Of a stretch of DNA of 34,907 nt, positions 11,056-20,656 are shown in pieces (within the stretch, counting starts at the first letter, position 1; every line of letters starts with the position of its first letter). Both the position numbers and the translations under genes were made by a program. The notes below the pieces were generated by a model. It had not been told where the DNA came from, made no database searches, and saw only the letters and a program-made list of their open reading frames with translations. Source of the DNA: Haplomitrium mnioides. Lineage: Eukaryota; Marchantiophyta; Haplomitriopsida; Calobryales. Location: NCBI GenBank assembly GCA_049999725.1, contig JBNGIS010020308.1, forward strand, positions 1-34,907. Reading direction: 5' to 3'.

Positions 11056-11454
11056 TTTGAACCAATAACCGCTACTGGGTTCGTGTTTTAATTGGCATTC
11101 ACAAAAACCAATTTTGATATTTTAGGATGTAAAATCAAGAAATTGATGCTAGTAATATTCGTTTGCAAAACAAATGTAATTTTATATATCAAAATGGCTT
11201 ACTTTGAGTGCACAATGCATTAAAAACAAATATTCTTGTGAGCATTTAAAAAAATTGCTTTCATAATTTTATCTTTCAAAAGTATAGGCATTGCCAAACA
11301 AAATATATATAAACAAAACATGACACTTGTTAAACATTTTGAAAAACAATTTGTAAATTTATAAAAACATTCAAGTTTTATCAAATTTGTTTTTAATGTA
11401 GAACCCTAAAGTGTTGGCGCAAGAGGGTTAATAAAGCAAAATTGTGAAGAGACT
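11056..11454. other. AT-rich interval, nothing recognised
   Basis: Lies between the truncated end of copy A and the palindrome cluster beyond the 3' end of copy B. It contains a doubled word AACCGCTACT (near 11046 and 11068) and A/T-rich runs, but no coding pattern. Confidence 0.4.
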
Positions 11455-11700
11455 ACTCAAGCCTATGCGAGCATTGACAACTAAAGCCCAAGTATTGACA
11501 CACATTGTAGGAAAGATCCATGCGCACAAGAAGCACTACAACTAACTCGAGCTTGAAAAATTGAAGCCTATGCACGCATAGACAACTGAAGCAAGCACGG
11601 ACTATTGAATAATTGGAAGCAGAGAATGCAGAAGGCCATCTAAGAAGAAATAGAAAATGAAAAATGAAAGTGAACTTCCATGCCAACATAGACTTCATTA
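11455..11700. repeat. Palindrome cluster beyond the 3' end of copy B
   Basis: Degenerate members of the same family: GCCTATGCGAGCATTGAC (about 11461), GATCCATGCGCACAAG (11515), GCCTATGCACGCATAGAC (11565), and a weak one near 11680. It lies about 160 bp downstream of the copy B stop codon, as the clusters at 195-490 and 20895-21090 lie downstream of the DUF7869 stops. It may mark the subterminal zone of a mobile unit. Confidence 0.7.
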
Positions 11701-11838
11701 CTAATTTAAATAAAAATCAACATTTTTTTTCAAAAACCATTTTGCAAAGCAAATTGAATCGTGATGAATGGACTTAAATTGAATTGGGAGTGTAGCAAGT
11801 TTGAAACTTCAGCAAATTAAATTTTGTAAAGAAAAAAC

Positions 11839-11844
11839 TTTATT
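11839..11844 (-). terminator. Poly(A) signal-like AATAAA of copy B
   Basis: Read on the minus strand, AATAAA lies about 20 bases after the stop codon at 11863-11865 of the methyltransferase-like gene. Plant polyadenylation signals are loose, so this is only positional support. Confidence 0.4.
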
Positions 11845-11862
11845 ATGTACAAAAATTACATC

Positions 11863-12491
11863 ACTCTAATGCTACAACTTTATCCTCTTCGGGAAGATTT
11901 GTCTCACCTAAGTCACCTTGCTGAGAAGCTTTAACATCTGTAGCCGTAAGAGAGGCCCTCCGAGACTTTCCAATTGTAAAGATGACAACAAAATCACCAG
12001 TAGCACCTGCATTTTAAAGAGGAACATGTTACTTGTGATAGGCAAACATTATCTGCGATTCCGCCACGTTGGATAGCAAAGAAGCCATCGTTAAGACTCT
12101 ATGAGGAACGTAGATACACTAATGTATCTCACATTCCACAGCAATGCAATTTCACATCAATTTCAAAGCACAGACAAGGCTTGTACCGGACCGAGAGCAA
12201 AGATCTAAGATCCAATCTTGCTCTATTGATAAATAGTCAATAAAAATTTTGTAAATAGCGTGGGGCTTTTGATAAACATTCACATAAATATCATCTCCTA
12301 GATGTTTTAGTTTCGTCAATACCACAAGACAACTAAACGCACTACGTATAATTTGCTGAGGACGACCACTCGCATCAGCTGGTTGCAAATTGAGCAACCT
12401 TATGCTCCTCTTTCCCTCCTTTGTCTAGTAGCCCACAATCCATTACTTGTAAGCGTGAGCAATTCTTGGACCACCGAAATGATGAATATTG
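11863..12491 (-). pseudogene. Copy B exon 4: AdoMet-binding motif and C-terminus
   Basis: The acceptor is AAAAG/CAAT at 12492. The frame reads HHFGGPRIAHAYK, a stop, WIVGY, a stop, then an open run with NLQPADASGRPQQI, KLKHLGDDIYVNVYQKPHAI and the motif I strand ILDLCSRSGTSLVCALKL, where beta-class enzymes have D-FxGSGT. CIAVECEIH matches the acidic motif II strand that follows. The C-terminal tail (TGDFVVIFTIGKSRRASL, then an acidic run) ends at the TGA at 11863. The G-to-R change in the glycine motif (SRSGT) and at least four in-frame stops would prevent function. Confidence 0.65.
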
Positions 12492-12599
12492 CTTTTGTTC
12501 ATGTAGAAAAAAAAACAAACAAATCAGATACTTGAAACAAAGTGTAGGAAAACTAAATAAGGTAAACTAGAAAACTAAAAAAATCAAAAAAGAACTCAC
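12492..12599 (-). other. Intron 3 of copy B
   Basis: A 108-bp intron with donor GTGAGT at 12599, a T-rich tract and an AG acceptor at 12493-12492. It is a typical plant length, and its removal joins the two parts of the methyltransferase domain. Confidence 0.6.
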
Positions 12600-13008
12600 G
12601 AGATGTTGTGGTCGATGGCACAACAAACCTCTAGAAGAGCATCCTCAACGATGCCAAATTGTTGCAAAGAATGTATTATCACAATAGACTAGAAATCAAA
12701 AGTAGTGATTGCCACAAAAAAAAGGAAACCATATCAAAAATGTCATCTATAGAAAAAGGTTCAGAATCATCTTGCTTGCATTCCTTAAGGTTGTAATTGT
12801 AAGGAATATTTGCAATGGCCAAAGTGAAACATCTAGGTTTCACAAATCCTTTCAAGTGACGAGTATTGGACTCCCCGTGGACTTGGTAATATGCCACATT
12901 GAGTCCATCAATGAAAGATAGTAAGTCGTCATCTTTGACTCTCAGAACTTCATCAGTTGGAAGGGTAGCAACATCATTTTGCTGCCTTGATTTCCACTCT
13001 CTAGCTTT
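12600..13008 (-). pseudogene. Copy B exon 3: PPY-type catalytic motif
   Basis: After the acceptor TTGCTAG at 13009, an open run reads KAREWKSRQQNDVATLPTDE, DDDLLSFIDGLNVAYYQVHG and then CFTLAIANIPYNYNL. The last block sits like motif IV (DPPY or NPPY) with its hydrophobic lead-in strand. Here the first proline has become isoleucine. DDSEPFSIDDIFDMV follows. After a frame change near 12725 comes VIIHSLQQFGIVEDALLEVC, which fits the next strand-helix pair of the fold. Motif IV holds the catalytic residues for transfer of methyl to the exocyclic amino group of adenine or cytosine. The PPY form usually suggests adenine, but the target cannot be read from this copy. Confidence 0.6.
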
Positions 13009-13554
13009 CTAGCAATAAAGCACAAAAGCATGAGGGTAGGAAACAAGTGTTGGGGGCTGGTCTTGATCATTTGGAGTTTCTTCGATCCTCAATTTTTTTC
13101 TCCTTTTTCCAGTTGCTGTCAATTTTTTGTCAAGCTGCCGTTTAAACATTTTGTCCTCCAGCATACAGAAAAAAATGGAAAAACATTAGAAGAGACAACA
13201 AAAAAAATTCTTCACTTTAGAGAGGAAGATAGTTTGAGCAAAGACCATGGTGGTTAAACTAAGATTGACTTTACAGTCCATGCGCACATGGACATTGAAG
13301 TCCTTGCACGTAGGGACTTGGAGTCCATGAGTGCATGGACTTCAAAGTCCATACGCACATGGACAATGTGTCTATGTACTCAAGGACTTCAAATCCCTAC
13401 GTGTAGGGGCTGCGATGTCCATGCGCGCATGGACATTGCAGTCCCTACGCAGCAAATTAGAGACTTAAAATGAATTTCATTTAAACAAAACATTCTGCAA
13501 TAAATTCAATGCAACTCTAGACAAAGAAATGTTTAAGTGGAAAAACAAACTTAC
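13009..13554 (-). other. Intron 2 of copy B, with a palindrome array
   Basis: Donor GTAAGT at 13554 follows the block GCVLLKF...EAFG. The acceptor TTGCTAG at 13009 precedes an open exon. Like intron 1 of copy A, this intron holds an array of the 24-bp-period palindrome (13268-13455). Confidence 0.65.
13268..13455. repeat. 24-bp palindrome array in intron 2 of copy B
   Basis: About eight units of the AGTCC-ATGCGCGCAT-GGACT family with 22-25 bp spacing, for example AGTCCATGCGCACATGGAC near 13276, AGTCCATACGCACATGGAC near 13346, and TGTCCATGCGCGCATGGACA near 13417. The unit is the same as in the copy A intron, though the surrounding intron sequence differs. Confidence 0.9.
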
Positions 13555-15024
13555 CAAAAGCTTCTCAAAACTTGAGTAAAACGCAGCCATCTTTGACTCC
13601 TCATTGTGGAGAAAGTACTCCTCTGTTGCTTTTTCCAAGCTACTTCATTAAACTTTGGAGCATAAAGACTTCACCATCATTGCCAAAACTTTATGTCTCT
13701 CTGCCTTTGAACATATTTCTTCCATTGAAAGCTCTCCGTCTTCCCTTCGTTTCAAAACAGATATTTTTACTTTGTCATGAAGACTCTAAACGGACCTCCA
13801 AGGTGTCCACTTCATGTCCTCTATTCTCAGTGATCCCTTGGCCTTTGGCTTCAGACCATTCACTGTATTCTTCTCCCATATAGAAAAAATGCTTTATTGT
13901 AAATCCTAGAGCTCACAACTTCTGAACGCAATTGAAACCAAGTGTCTTTAGAAGTGACTGTCTTCTCAAGAGTCGACTTGGGCTTGATCTCCAAGTTCTC
14001 CAACACTAATTCCCTTCTCAATTTTTAAAATGACACCATCCCACTCTCCACAAACCTCTGATGCCAACATTAGACCTTCTGAATTGAGGTCACCTCGAAC
14101 ATGTATCTCTGGTCATAATTGTCATTGATTGCAAAAATACGGGCCTCTGTTGGTGTAAGACCCATGTAGACATGACAATTGCATAGCAAAAGTGTTGGAT
14201 CCTTCACTCCGTATTCGATGATCAAAAGCTGCCTTGTGGTAGCACTATGATTGCCTCCAACAATCTCGTATCGATACTTGTCAAGGTTCCTTATTTCGAA
14301 CTTTGACTTATCTTTCAGCTCGCACTTGGGGTCAACAACAACAATAAAAGAACTATACACATATTTTTTGTGAGCATTACTTGTGCCAGAAGCTCAACAA
14401 AGTCTTCATTCAACCACCTAATCTTGAATGGCCTCCAATTATCCATTCTAGGTTTTGAAAGATTTAAACTTTCCAACCTAATAGAAGTCGTTTCCTCTTA
14501 GACTCTAAATCGCAAGATTGCAGACTCCTTGATTTTATTTTCATCTTCCTCAGACACTGTTTAAGGGTCCACCTTCTCATGTTCTTGGAATGTTTGCAGC
14601 CCCTTATGCGACGACCTTTTTACTCTTGATTTTGGAGCCTGAATTGGCCTCCGGCTTAGATTCCTCCCCTAAGGTACTCGATGTTGAAGACGAGGGGCAA
14701 CAGAAGAAGACTTTGTTGGAGATTGGGAGGGGGTTGGCTCCTCCTCAATAGTTGGAGTTGGCACAGGCTTTTTCTTTGTGACAGCCTATTTCTTCTTTTC
14801 AGAGCCTCTACTGGCTCCACCGCTTTTCTCTTTTTTGCAACAGATGTTACTGGTGTTGCTGTAGTTGACATGATTGCCGCGCTAGGATGTGGCACAAGCT
14901 GTTGAATTTGGATGCCCTGCTTGGGCTTCAGCAGTGTGATGCTAATGGCCATCTTAATAAAATCTCGCTCGATGCGCTTTGCTTCAGGGTAGCCATCCAC
15001 AAAGTCCACCAAATATTGTGTGAA
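13555..15024 (-). pseudogene. Copy B exon 2: linker, ParB-like domain
   Basis: The acceptor TTTTCTAG at 15025 opens into FTQYLVDFVDGYPEAKRIER, matching exon 2 of copy A. KKRKAVEP (about 14840-14815) and a Glu/Pro/Ser linker follow. A second block includes MDNWRPFKIRWLNEDFVELL and, after a frame change near 14375, VVVDPKCELKDKSKFEIRN, YRYEIVGGNHSATTRQLLI and MGLTPTEARIFAINDNYDQ. The GGNHSATTRQ part lies where ParB/Srx domains carry the G-HR-A nucleotide-binding loop, and L-P-EAR-FAIN recalls the helix ending in the conserved Asn. The last third is broken by stops and ends at a GTAAGT donor. ParB proteins bind palindromic DNA and nucleotides; whether this one did is unknown. Confidence 0.55.
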
Positions 15025-15124
15025 CTAGAAAACAAAACAAAAAAATTACCAAACATGTTAAGCAAAAAGTCTCTAGATGTTTACAAAAAGTAGAACTGTA
15101 TTTATTTCTTAGTCTTAGAAAAAC

Positions 15125-15200
15125 TTACTTGGAACTTTATGCGCGCATGGACCTTAGAGTCCATACTTGCATTGACCTGGGAGTCTAAGTACGCTTGAAC
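15125..15200. repeat. Palindrome cluster, intron 1 of copy B (inner part)
   Basis: Units such as TTTATGCGCGCATGGACCTT (about 15137) and AGAGTCCATACTTGCATTGA (about 15157) are the inner end of the array whose other part is at 17862-18012. The two parts were one array before the insertion at 15206-17860 split them. Confidence 0.8.
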
Positions 15201-15205
15201 CCAAG

Positions 15206-17782
15206 TGTTAGGCTTGGAGAGATACAGTGGAGATACACATAGAGACAACGTGTAGGAGGAACAAAACGAGGAAATGGAGTCAAGTGGAGCGGAAATGGCG
15301 ACAATTAGCAGTAGTGGATATCATCGGGAAAGAGGAATCAAGAGTATTATTTTCATCATACTTTATATATTTTCTACAAAGTATAGGTATCACGAAGTCC
15401 CAACGACATTATCGGCATACAAAGAATGCAAGATGATGAAAAATGAGTCAAAAAAAATAATCTCCTCTGTAAGTATATGTGTGTCTGTTTTGTGCGTCTG
15501 TGGGTGAGTATTCGTATGTGAAAGTCAGTTTGTTAAAAGAGCGATTAGTAGAATAGAAATTTAGAAATTAGTAATTTGTGTTAATATAATACTATAACCT
15601 AAGCTAGAGGCCCATGGAGAAAGAGGCATTAATTTGACGATCAAGATCTGCATCAACGATCAAGATTAATCAGAGAAAAAAACAAAAGGGACCTAGGGTT
15701 AAGGGAGTATGAAAGGGATTTTTTTCAAGGGCGCCGCCCCCCTCTGCTTGTGTCTTTGGAAACTGCATTGTCGATGAAGAGCAAATGCGTGCGCGGGGAA
15801 GACCAAGAGAAATCGAGAGTTGTACATGGAAAATTTGGAGATGGATCTTGGTGAAGACACTGATGAGCAACAATTGGGGCCTATTGAAGAATTCTATACA
15901 TTTCACATGCATGAAGAGTGCGCAACGAAGGAGAAGAGGACTGAACAGATCGAGTAGTGAATCTTGGTTACTCTTGAAGGATATGCAGGCAGTTGCCTGC
16001 AGATTCATGAGTGTTGCGATCTTGAGGAATCAAAGTATCCATTGGGAGAAGCAAAAATAGAGCACGAAATCGCTTGATGGAGATGAGTGTTTGGGAGATT
16101 GCTTAAAGAGAGTTCAGCAGGAAATAACATAGGGAGGCAGCATCGGAGGGGAAGGGGACATCGATCGTAGAGGAGATAGCATGGTAGCTTGAAGGAGACA
16201 ACAAATTCAGAAAGGGGATGGGCAGAAATTCAAGCGTAGGAGAGGAGATGAAATCATGAAGAGGGAGTGAGGTGCATACCAGTCCCAAGGACCTTGTCAA
16301 ATTGATGGGGAAAAATGGAACATTGAGGTTTAGTCGGCGAATGAAGCGTAGTGGCAGGAAGTGAAGATTTAGACGTGTACTTGCTACAATAGGTCGAGCC
16401 CTGCATTCAGCCTTGTATTTGCTACAGTAAGGTGAACTGTAGAAAATAAGCTCTATGGAAAATACAGTTTCAAATTGGAATACGAACATACCTGGAGTAC
16501 GTGAAGTGGATGGAGACAACCTCCAGAGGTACGAGTAGATGATCGTTGAATTTTTTGGGAGTAAGTAGGAGTACTTCATGGAGAAGGCATACAGTAGAAG
16601 TAGGAAGGGAAGTTCTTATAGCAAGTGGCAGATTAAGTTAGTGGATTTGGAGATTTGCACAAAGGAAGGAAGTGAGCAGGGTATATTACAATTTTTGTGA
16701 AGTTTGAAGGGTTGCAAGAGAGACAGCAGACTTACTTTGGAGATGATATGAATTTCCATGAGGAGTGTGAGGGTTAGTGAAGAGGTGCATATGAAGAACA
16801 GGGCACTTAGAATCTGATGGAGTTTTTGGCAGGGAGTTGAAGTTGGAGAAAATGATAAAAATGGGTGACATGGAAAGTTTGGGAAGAGGTTAGAATTGGT
16901 GGAAAACAGTTCTTAGGGGTCTGGATGGTCACTTTGAACAATTAAGGGCCCTCTGAAGTTCAATGTCAGCTCGTGGAAGATTGTTTGCGTCACCAAGAGG
17001 ATAAGGCCAAACTAGCTAAGGTATTATATACATAGAAAGGAAATCGGGTTTTTGTGTTGTCGTGTGTAAGTTTTGTTTGTTCTGTTGAAGTCATATCGTG
17101 TGTAGTAGTTTGTTATGATTTAGAGTCTCATTTGACGTGTGTAGTCCAAAAGCGTATAAGTGGTTTGTGTTAAGTATTGCCGAAAGAAAAAGTATGAGGA
17201 GTGTCACCGTATATTCACCGATAGTCGAACTTTGAAACTGGGGATAAAACAATTATATTATATTGTGATTCCTGATGTATAAAGTATTCCTTGCAGTATT
17301 TGATGTTTCTTACTTTGTCAATTTCAATTGAGGATGAATGTTTAAATTTTACGTATGTTCAAGTTGAGACGTATTTCCAGCAAGCGTAGTTAGATTTTTC
17401 TATTCCATTGAATGTTGAAGAGAGATGAGTTGAATTGTGTGATGGTTAAGTTGCATTTGAAAGTTCAATAGTGTAGGTTTGCTTTTGAGTTGAGTGATTG
17501 AGTGGGTGGTTGAGTTGCATGTTTATTTCTTTTACAAAACACAAGTAATTAAGACGTTTGGTTGAAGTTGTTCTCTATGCTTTCCCTTTACCTCACACCT
17601 TTCTAGTTCCCCTCTCCTTCTCCACACTTCTTCCATTTCCCTCTCCTCTACTTCTTCTTCCCTATTCTATCTCTTCTTTCCACTTCACGGATAAGGCTCT
17701 AATCCTTTAGGGTCTTACCCCGCTATCTCCTACTAGTCCCAACAAAGTCCAACAGTAGTTTGTGGTAGTTGGGTTATACACA

Positions 17783-17835
<53 letters not shown>

Positions 17836-17860
17836 AACTATACTACAACGAAGCCCAACA
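15206..17860. mobile_element. Solo-LTR-like insertion with a 5-bp target duplication
   Basis: The element begins TGTTAGGCTT and ends AAGCCCAACA, an imperfect 10-bp terminal inverted repeat with the TG...CA ends of an LTR. It is flanked by CCAAG at 15201-15205 and CCAAG at 17861-17865, a 5-bp target-site duplication typical of LTR retrotransposon integration. The 2655 bp hold no retroviral coding blocks and no internal primer-binding site that I can see, so a solo LTR or a non-autonomous element fits. The middle (15660-16900) is purine-rich on the plus strand. A TATA-like run TATTATATACA lies near 17022, and an (AT)n microsatellite lies close to the right end. Open frames inside (for example 16103-16579 minus) show no domain. 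Confidence 0.75.
17786..17833. repeat. (AT)n microsatellite
   Basis: About 24 uninterrupted AT dinucleotides near the right end of the LTR-like insertion. It creates a Tyr-Ile run in one reading frame, without meaning. The length is likely to vary between individuals. Confidence 0.98.
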
Positions 17861-17861
17861 C

Positions 17862-18012
17862 CAAGAGTCCATACGCGCATGGACTTGGGAGTCCATGCAC
17901 GCAGATATTTGGCAATGTGAGTCAAGGCGCACAAAGATTCACAAGTCCAAGCGTGTAGGGACTTCGAAGTCCATGCGCGTATGGACTCCTCATGTCCATG
18001 TACGTATAGGGT
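17862..18012. repeat. 24-bp palindrome array, intron 1 of copy B (outer part)
   Basis: Units include GAGTCCATACGCGCATGGAC (17866), AGTCCATGCACGCAGAT (17891) and AGTCCATGCGCGTATGGACT (about 17969), at roughly 24-bp spacing. It matches the array in intron 1 of copy A and is interrupted on its inner side by the LTR-like insertion. Confidence 0.9.
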
Positions 18013-18063
18013 TTTGAGTAAGTCAAGAAAGAAAACCAAAGAGAAAGGGTTTTCAAATATTTC

Positions 18064-18423
18064 CTTGCCATCTGCCTTTGCCATCTGAAGATGGTTGGCA
18101 AAAATGTCCCTCTCCTTCATCTCGAAAAATGCAAATCGTTTGCGAGATGTCTTGTATAGGGTAGTGGCATCCTAGGACTGCACAAGCAACCCGATGTGGG
18201 CTTGCTAGCCCTCTCTTATCATTGTGATTTGGACAACAAGGGCTAGATTTAATTTCTCACCTTCCATAGCAAAAAGGTAAAGGTGTTGATTAGGATCTTT
18301 CAAGGATCCACAATTTACAAGCCAATCACAATCTAATTTTTGGGGCTCAAGAGCCTTGATAACATCCGAATACCTATAAGGCTTTGGTTGAGGAGGTCTG
18401 GAAACATTGACTTGTGATACCAT
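18064..18423 (-). pseudogene. Copy B exon 1, N-terminal domain of unknown function
   Basis: The ATG at 18421-18423 starts MVSQVNVSRPPQPKPY, and the exon is 120 codons, exactly as in copy A. It reads on through SDVIKALEPQKLDCDWLVN, a variable stretch, HIGLLVQS and KRFAFFEMKERDIFANHL. Two TAG stops lie in the middle; at the second one copy A has a CAA (Gln) codon. After codon 120 copy A has a GTAAG donor but copy B has GAAAT, so the splice donor is lost. I do not recognise this domain. An upstream in-frame ATG at 18591 would add 56 residues, but copy A offers no equivalent, so I prefer 18423. Confidence 0.7.
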
Positions 18424-19005
18424 CCTCCAAAAATTGACCTTAGCCTTGCAACAAGTTTTGCTTTTGTTGCTTTGAATCAAGCGCCATTTGCAAGAAAAAC
18501 AATAGCAAGAACCGTTTTCATTGTTTTCAGATCCTATGCGTGCATAGGATTTGTTCTTGTTTCTCTTAAAACTAGTCACGACAAAAGTCAAAGTAAGTCA
18601 TAATGTTGGTGTTGTTTTTTTGGTCTTATGCGTGCATAGGATCAATTGTTGTCTTCACTCATTCTAAGTGCGCATAAGATGTGTTCTGGCTTTTTTAATC
18701 TTTTGCGAACAAAGAGTCTAAGCTATCTTTGAAACTCTACTTCCGGTTTGTGACCCTTTGTTAGCAAATCTTGTTTTTCTCCTTTAAAAACTTTTGTCTA
18801 CTTTAAGTCAAATAGATTTTCCTTCATTTAAATTACCTAAAGTTTATTTTTAATCTTTTAAAAAATGTTCACTTCTACTAATCCAAACATTTGTTTAAGA
18901 TGACTTGAATATTTTTAGCACCTTAGGTTGTCTTTTGGAGTTCCAAACATCTACATATGTCATATTGAACTATTTTTATGTCTTTTGTGCTTTGTGATGA
19001 TGCAG
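18424..19005. promoter_or_regulatory. Divergent upstream region between copy B and the DUF7869-type gene
   Basis: About 580 bp separate the copy B ATG (minus) from the first coding block of the DUF7869-type gene (plus). It holds the palindrome cluster at 18530-18720. From about 18850 rightwards the sequence also matches the minus strand of 22650-22480, so that part belongs to the DUF7869 gene (probably intron, given the TGATGCAG acceptor ending at 19005). The N-terminal DUF7869 exons seen at 7690-8889 have no counterpart here and may be deleted. Confidence 0.5.
18530..18720. repeat. Palindrome cluster in the divergent upstream region
   Basis: Copies of the flank-type palindrome: GATCCTATGCGTGCATAGGA (18531), GTCTTATGCGTGCATAGGAT (18630) and CTAAGTGCGCATAAGAT (18664), plus a degraded copy near 18702. 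The spacing is irregular compared with the intron arrays. Confidence 0.8.
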
Positions 19006-20656
19006 TCAAATATAATTTCTACTTTTCTTCATCGTGACTAACAAATGAAAGAAAGAACAAAGCTTGCAAACCGTCGAAGAAAATGTTACGCTGATGGTCA
19101 AAAGTACTTGGGAATTATCATTGATGGAATGGATTAGAATAAAATTGTTATTCCACACTAGCCTTCGCCACCAAAAATCATTGATAAAGATTGTTTTGTA
19201 GGTGTGCATGTTGTTAGTGCCTCAATATTCAATCATGCTCTTTCTTCGAGGGTTATCTAAACCTACAAAAACTTAAGAAGCGATTCTAGTTTGACAACGA
19301 CTGTACTTAACAAAACATTATATGACTTTGAAGGGTCATTGCCTCCAACTTTGTATCTTGAGTTGGACAACACGACACAATAGAATAAGAATTTTATCTT
19401 ATTTGGATATCTTAATCTTCTTAATGCCAAGAATGTTCTTCAAAAAATCAAGGTGGGATTTCTCATGGTTGGCCATACTTACAATCAAATCGATCAAATG
19501 TTCAACCAATTTTCAAAGTGTTTGAAACGTGTGTTAGAAATATGGGACTTCAAAATGTTTCTACAACAACATCCCTCTCTAGCTCAAAGGATACATGATA
19601 TTACCTTTAATCAACAATTCAAGTTCTAGTTGAATGATTCCAAGGCAAAGATTTGGAGCAAAAAATTTTCAAAAAATGAATTTTGGTTACTTTTGGATGA
19701 TATTTGTCAACTCAAGTGCCTACTTGAAGTGGACAGAGAAATTTTGAGTTCAATATTGATTCCTCTTAAGGCATATTCTGAAATCAAAAGATCTCAAAAA
19801 GAAGAAAGAGAAGTTGATGTTGAGAAAGTGGTCTTTGCAATAAATGACAACATAACTGAGAACTACTATAAGTTCTTTACATATTCTGATGTTTAGTGGT
19901 GGAATGATTTTTTTCTTGCCCAATGAGAGATTTTGGCCTACATTCTTGAAAAAATAGACGAGGACTCAAAGTAGAATTTACCTTTCTACCTTCACAACCG
20001 TCAAACACTTGTAATGATTCTCAAAATGTTCATCTAGGTTCTCAACTTGATGCTCAATAGACAGAAGAAGATACTCTGATACAACAAATACTTTCTACAC
20101 ATTGAGCAATCTATGATGAAGCACCTAGGTTGCGAGAAAGGACTCTTTTGCACAACACTCGATACGAGCATAAATTTGGCAATCTACATGAAATGAAAGC
20201 TAGAATGTTTATTTGTGATGTTGCATCTCTAGTTTCAAAGGTTAGACCGCTTTGGGTTGCCAAAGTTCTCAAAGTTTTGTTATTTGATAAGGAAGATCTC
20301 CCAAACCCGAAACGAGTACGTGTTCAATGGTTTGCTTGTCAAGTTAAGAATGCATTTTTTGGAAAAAATAGCAGCAACAAAAAGGAAACGCAAATCCAAG
20401 ATACATATTGATGTACTTGATGTAACACAAATTACGATTTTGTCTTTTGATTTTCTTCTTACACAAACAAAAACCAATTGAAGAAAACCACTTAGCTACT
20501 ATTAAAGCAAATCTACTTGAGTACGAAAGACAAAAAGCCCTCAATACTGAAATGTTTCAAAGAGATTCAATCAATATCATTAACACTCAGACAGATCAAG
20601 TAAGTCTTGATGAATCTTTTGAAGCTGAATCGGAAGAAGTTGAGACAAGTGACTAA
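19006..20656 (+). pseudogene. DUF7869-type gene, middle and C-terminal parts (right copy)
   Basis: After a TGATGCAG acceptor, the plus strand encodes a damaged protein with landmarks IIIDGMD (about 19112), GVHVVSASIFNHALSSRV (19201), SLPPTLYLELDNTTQ (19338), KVGFLMVGHTYNQIDQMF (19452), WWNDFFLAQ (19896), HEMKARMF (20189), WVAKVLKV (20256), VRVQWFACQVKNA (20319), and an acidic tail with ESEEVETSD before TAA at 20654. The spacing of IDGMD, LDNT and VGHT-DQID is that of the DUF7869 domain, which I associate with RNase-H-like, transposase-related proteins; the enzymatic role is not established. The second histidine-type position of VGHTH is Tyr here but His in the copy at 21732. Stops and frameshifts are numerous. 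Confidence 0.65.

Larger units (their letters stand above)
11863..18423 (-). pseudogene. Copy B, ParB-like domain plus beta-class DNA methyltransferase gene
   Basis: Four exons can be traced on the minus strand: 18423-18064, 15024-13555, 13008-12600 and 12491-11863. In order they hold an N-terminal region of unknown function, a nuclear-localisation-like KKRKAVEP and acidic linker, a ParB/sulfiredoxin-fold-like block (YEIVGGNHSA), a PPY-type catalytic motif (degraded to NIPYNYN), and an AdoMet-binding motif (LDLCSRSGT). Motif IV before motif I is the beta-class order of N6-adenine/N4-cytosine DNA methyltransferases. ParB-like plus methylase fusions are common in phages and bacterial mobile elements. 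Introns with good splice signals and the basic motif argue for a eukaryote-adapted gene rather than contamination. Stops, frameshifts, a lost donor and a 2655-bp insertion in intron 1 make this copy dead. It is head to head with the DUF7869-type gene at 19006. Confidence 0.65.

Noticed and set aside
11863-15024. Bacterial or phage contamination as source of the ParB-like/methyltransferase gene
   Set aside because: Plant-type introns interrupt it, two copies sit among plant retroelements, and codons and base composition match the AT-rich surroundings.
16103-16579. 158-codon minus-strand open frame in the LTR-like insertion
   Set aside because: Low-complexity composition from a purine-rich strand, with no motif; long frames are expected there by chance.
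17707-18120. Minus-strand frame with a Tyr-Ile run
   Set aside because: The front part is the end of copy B exon 1; the rest runs through the palindrome array and the AT microsatellite.
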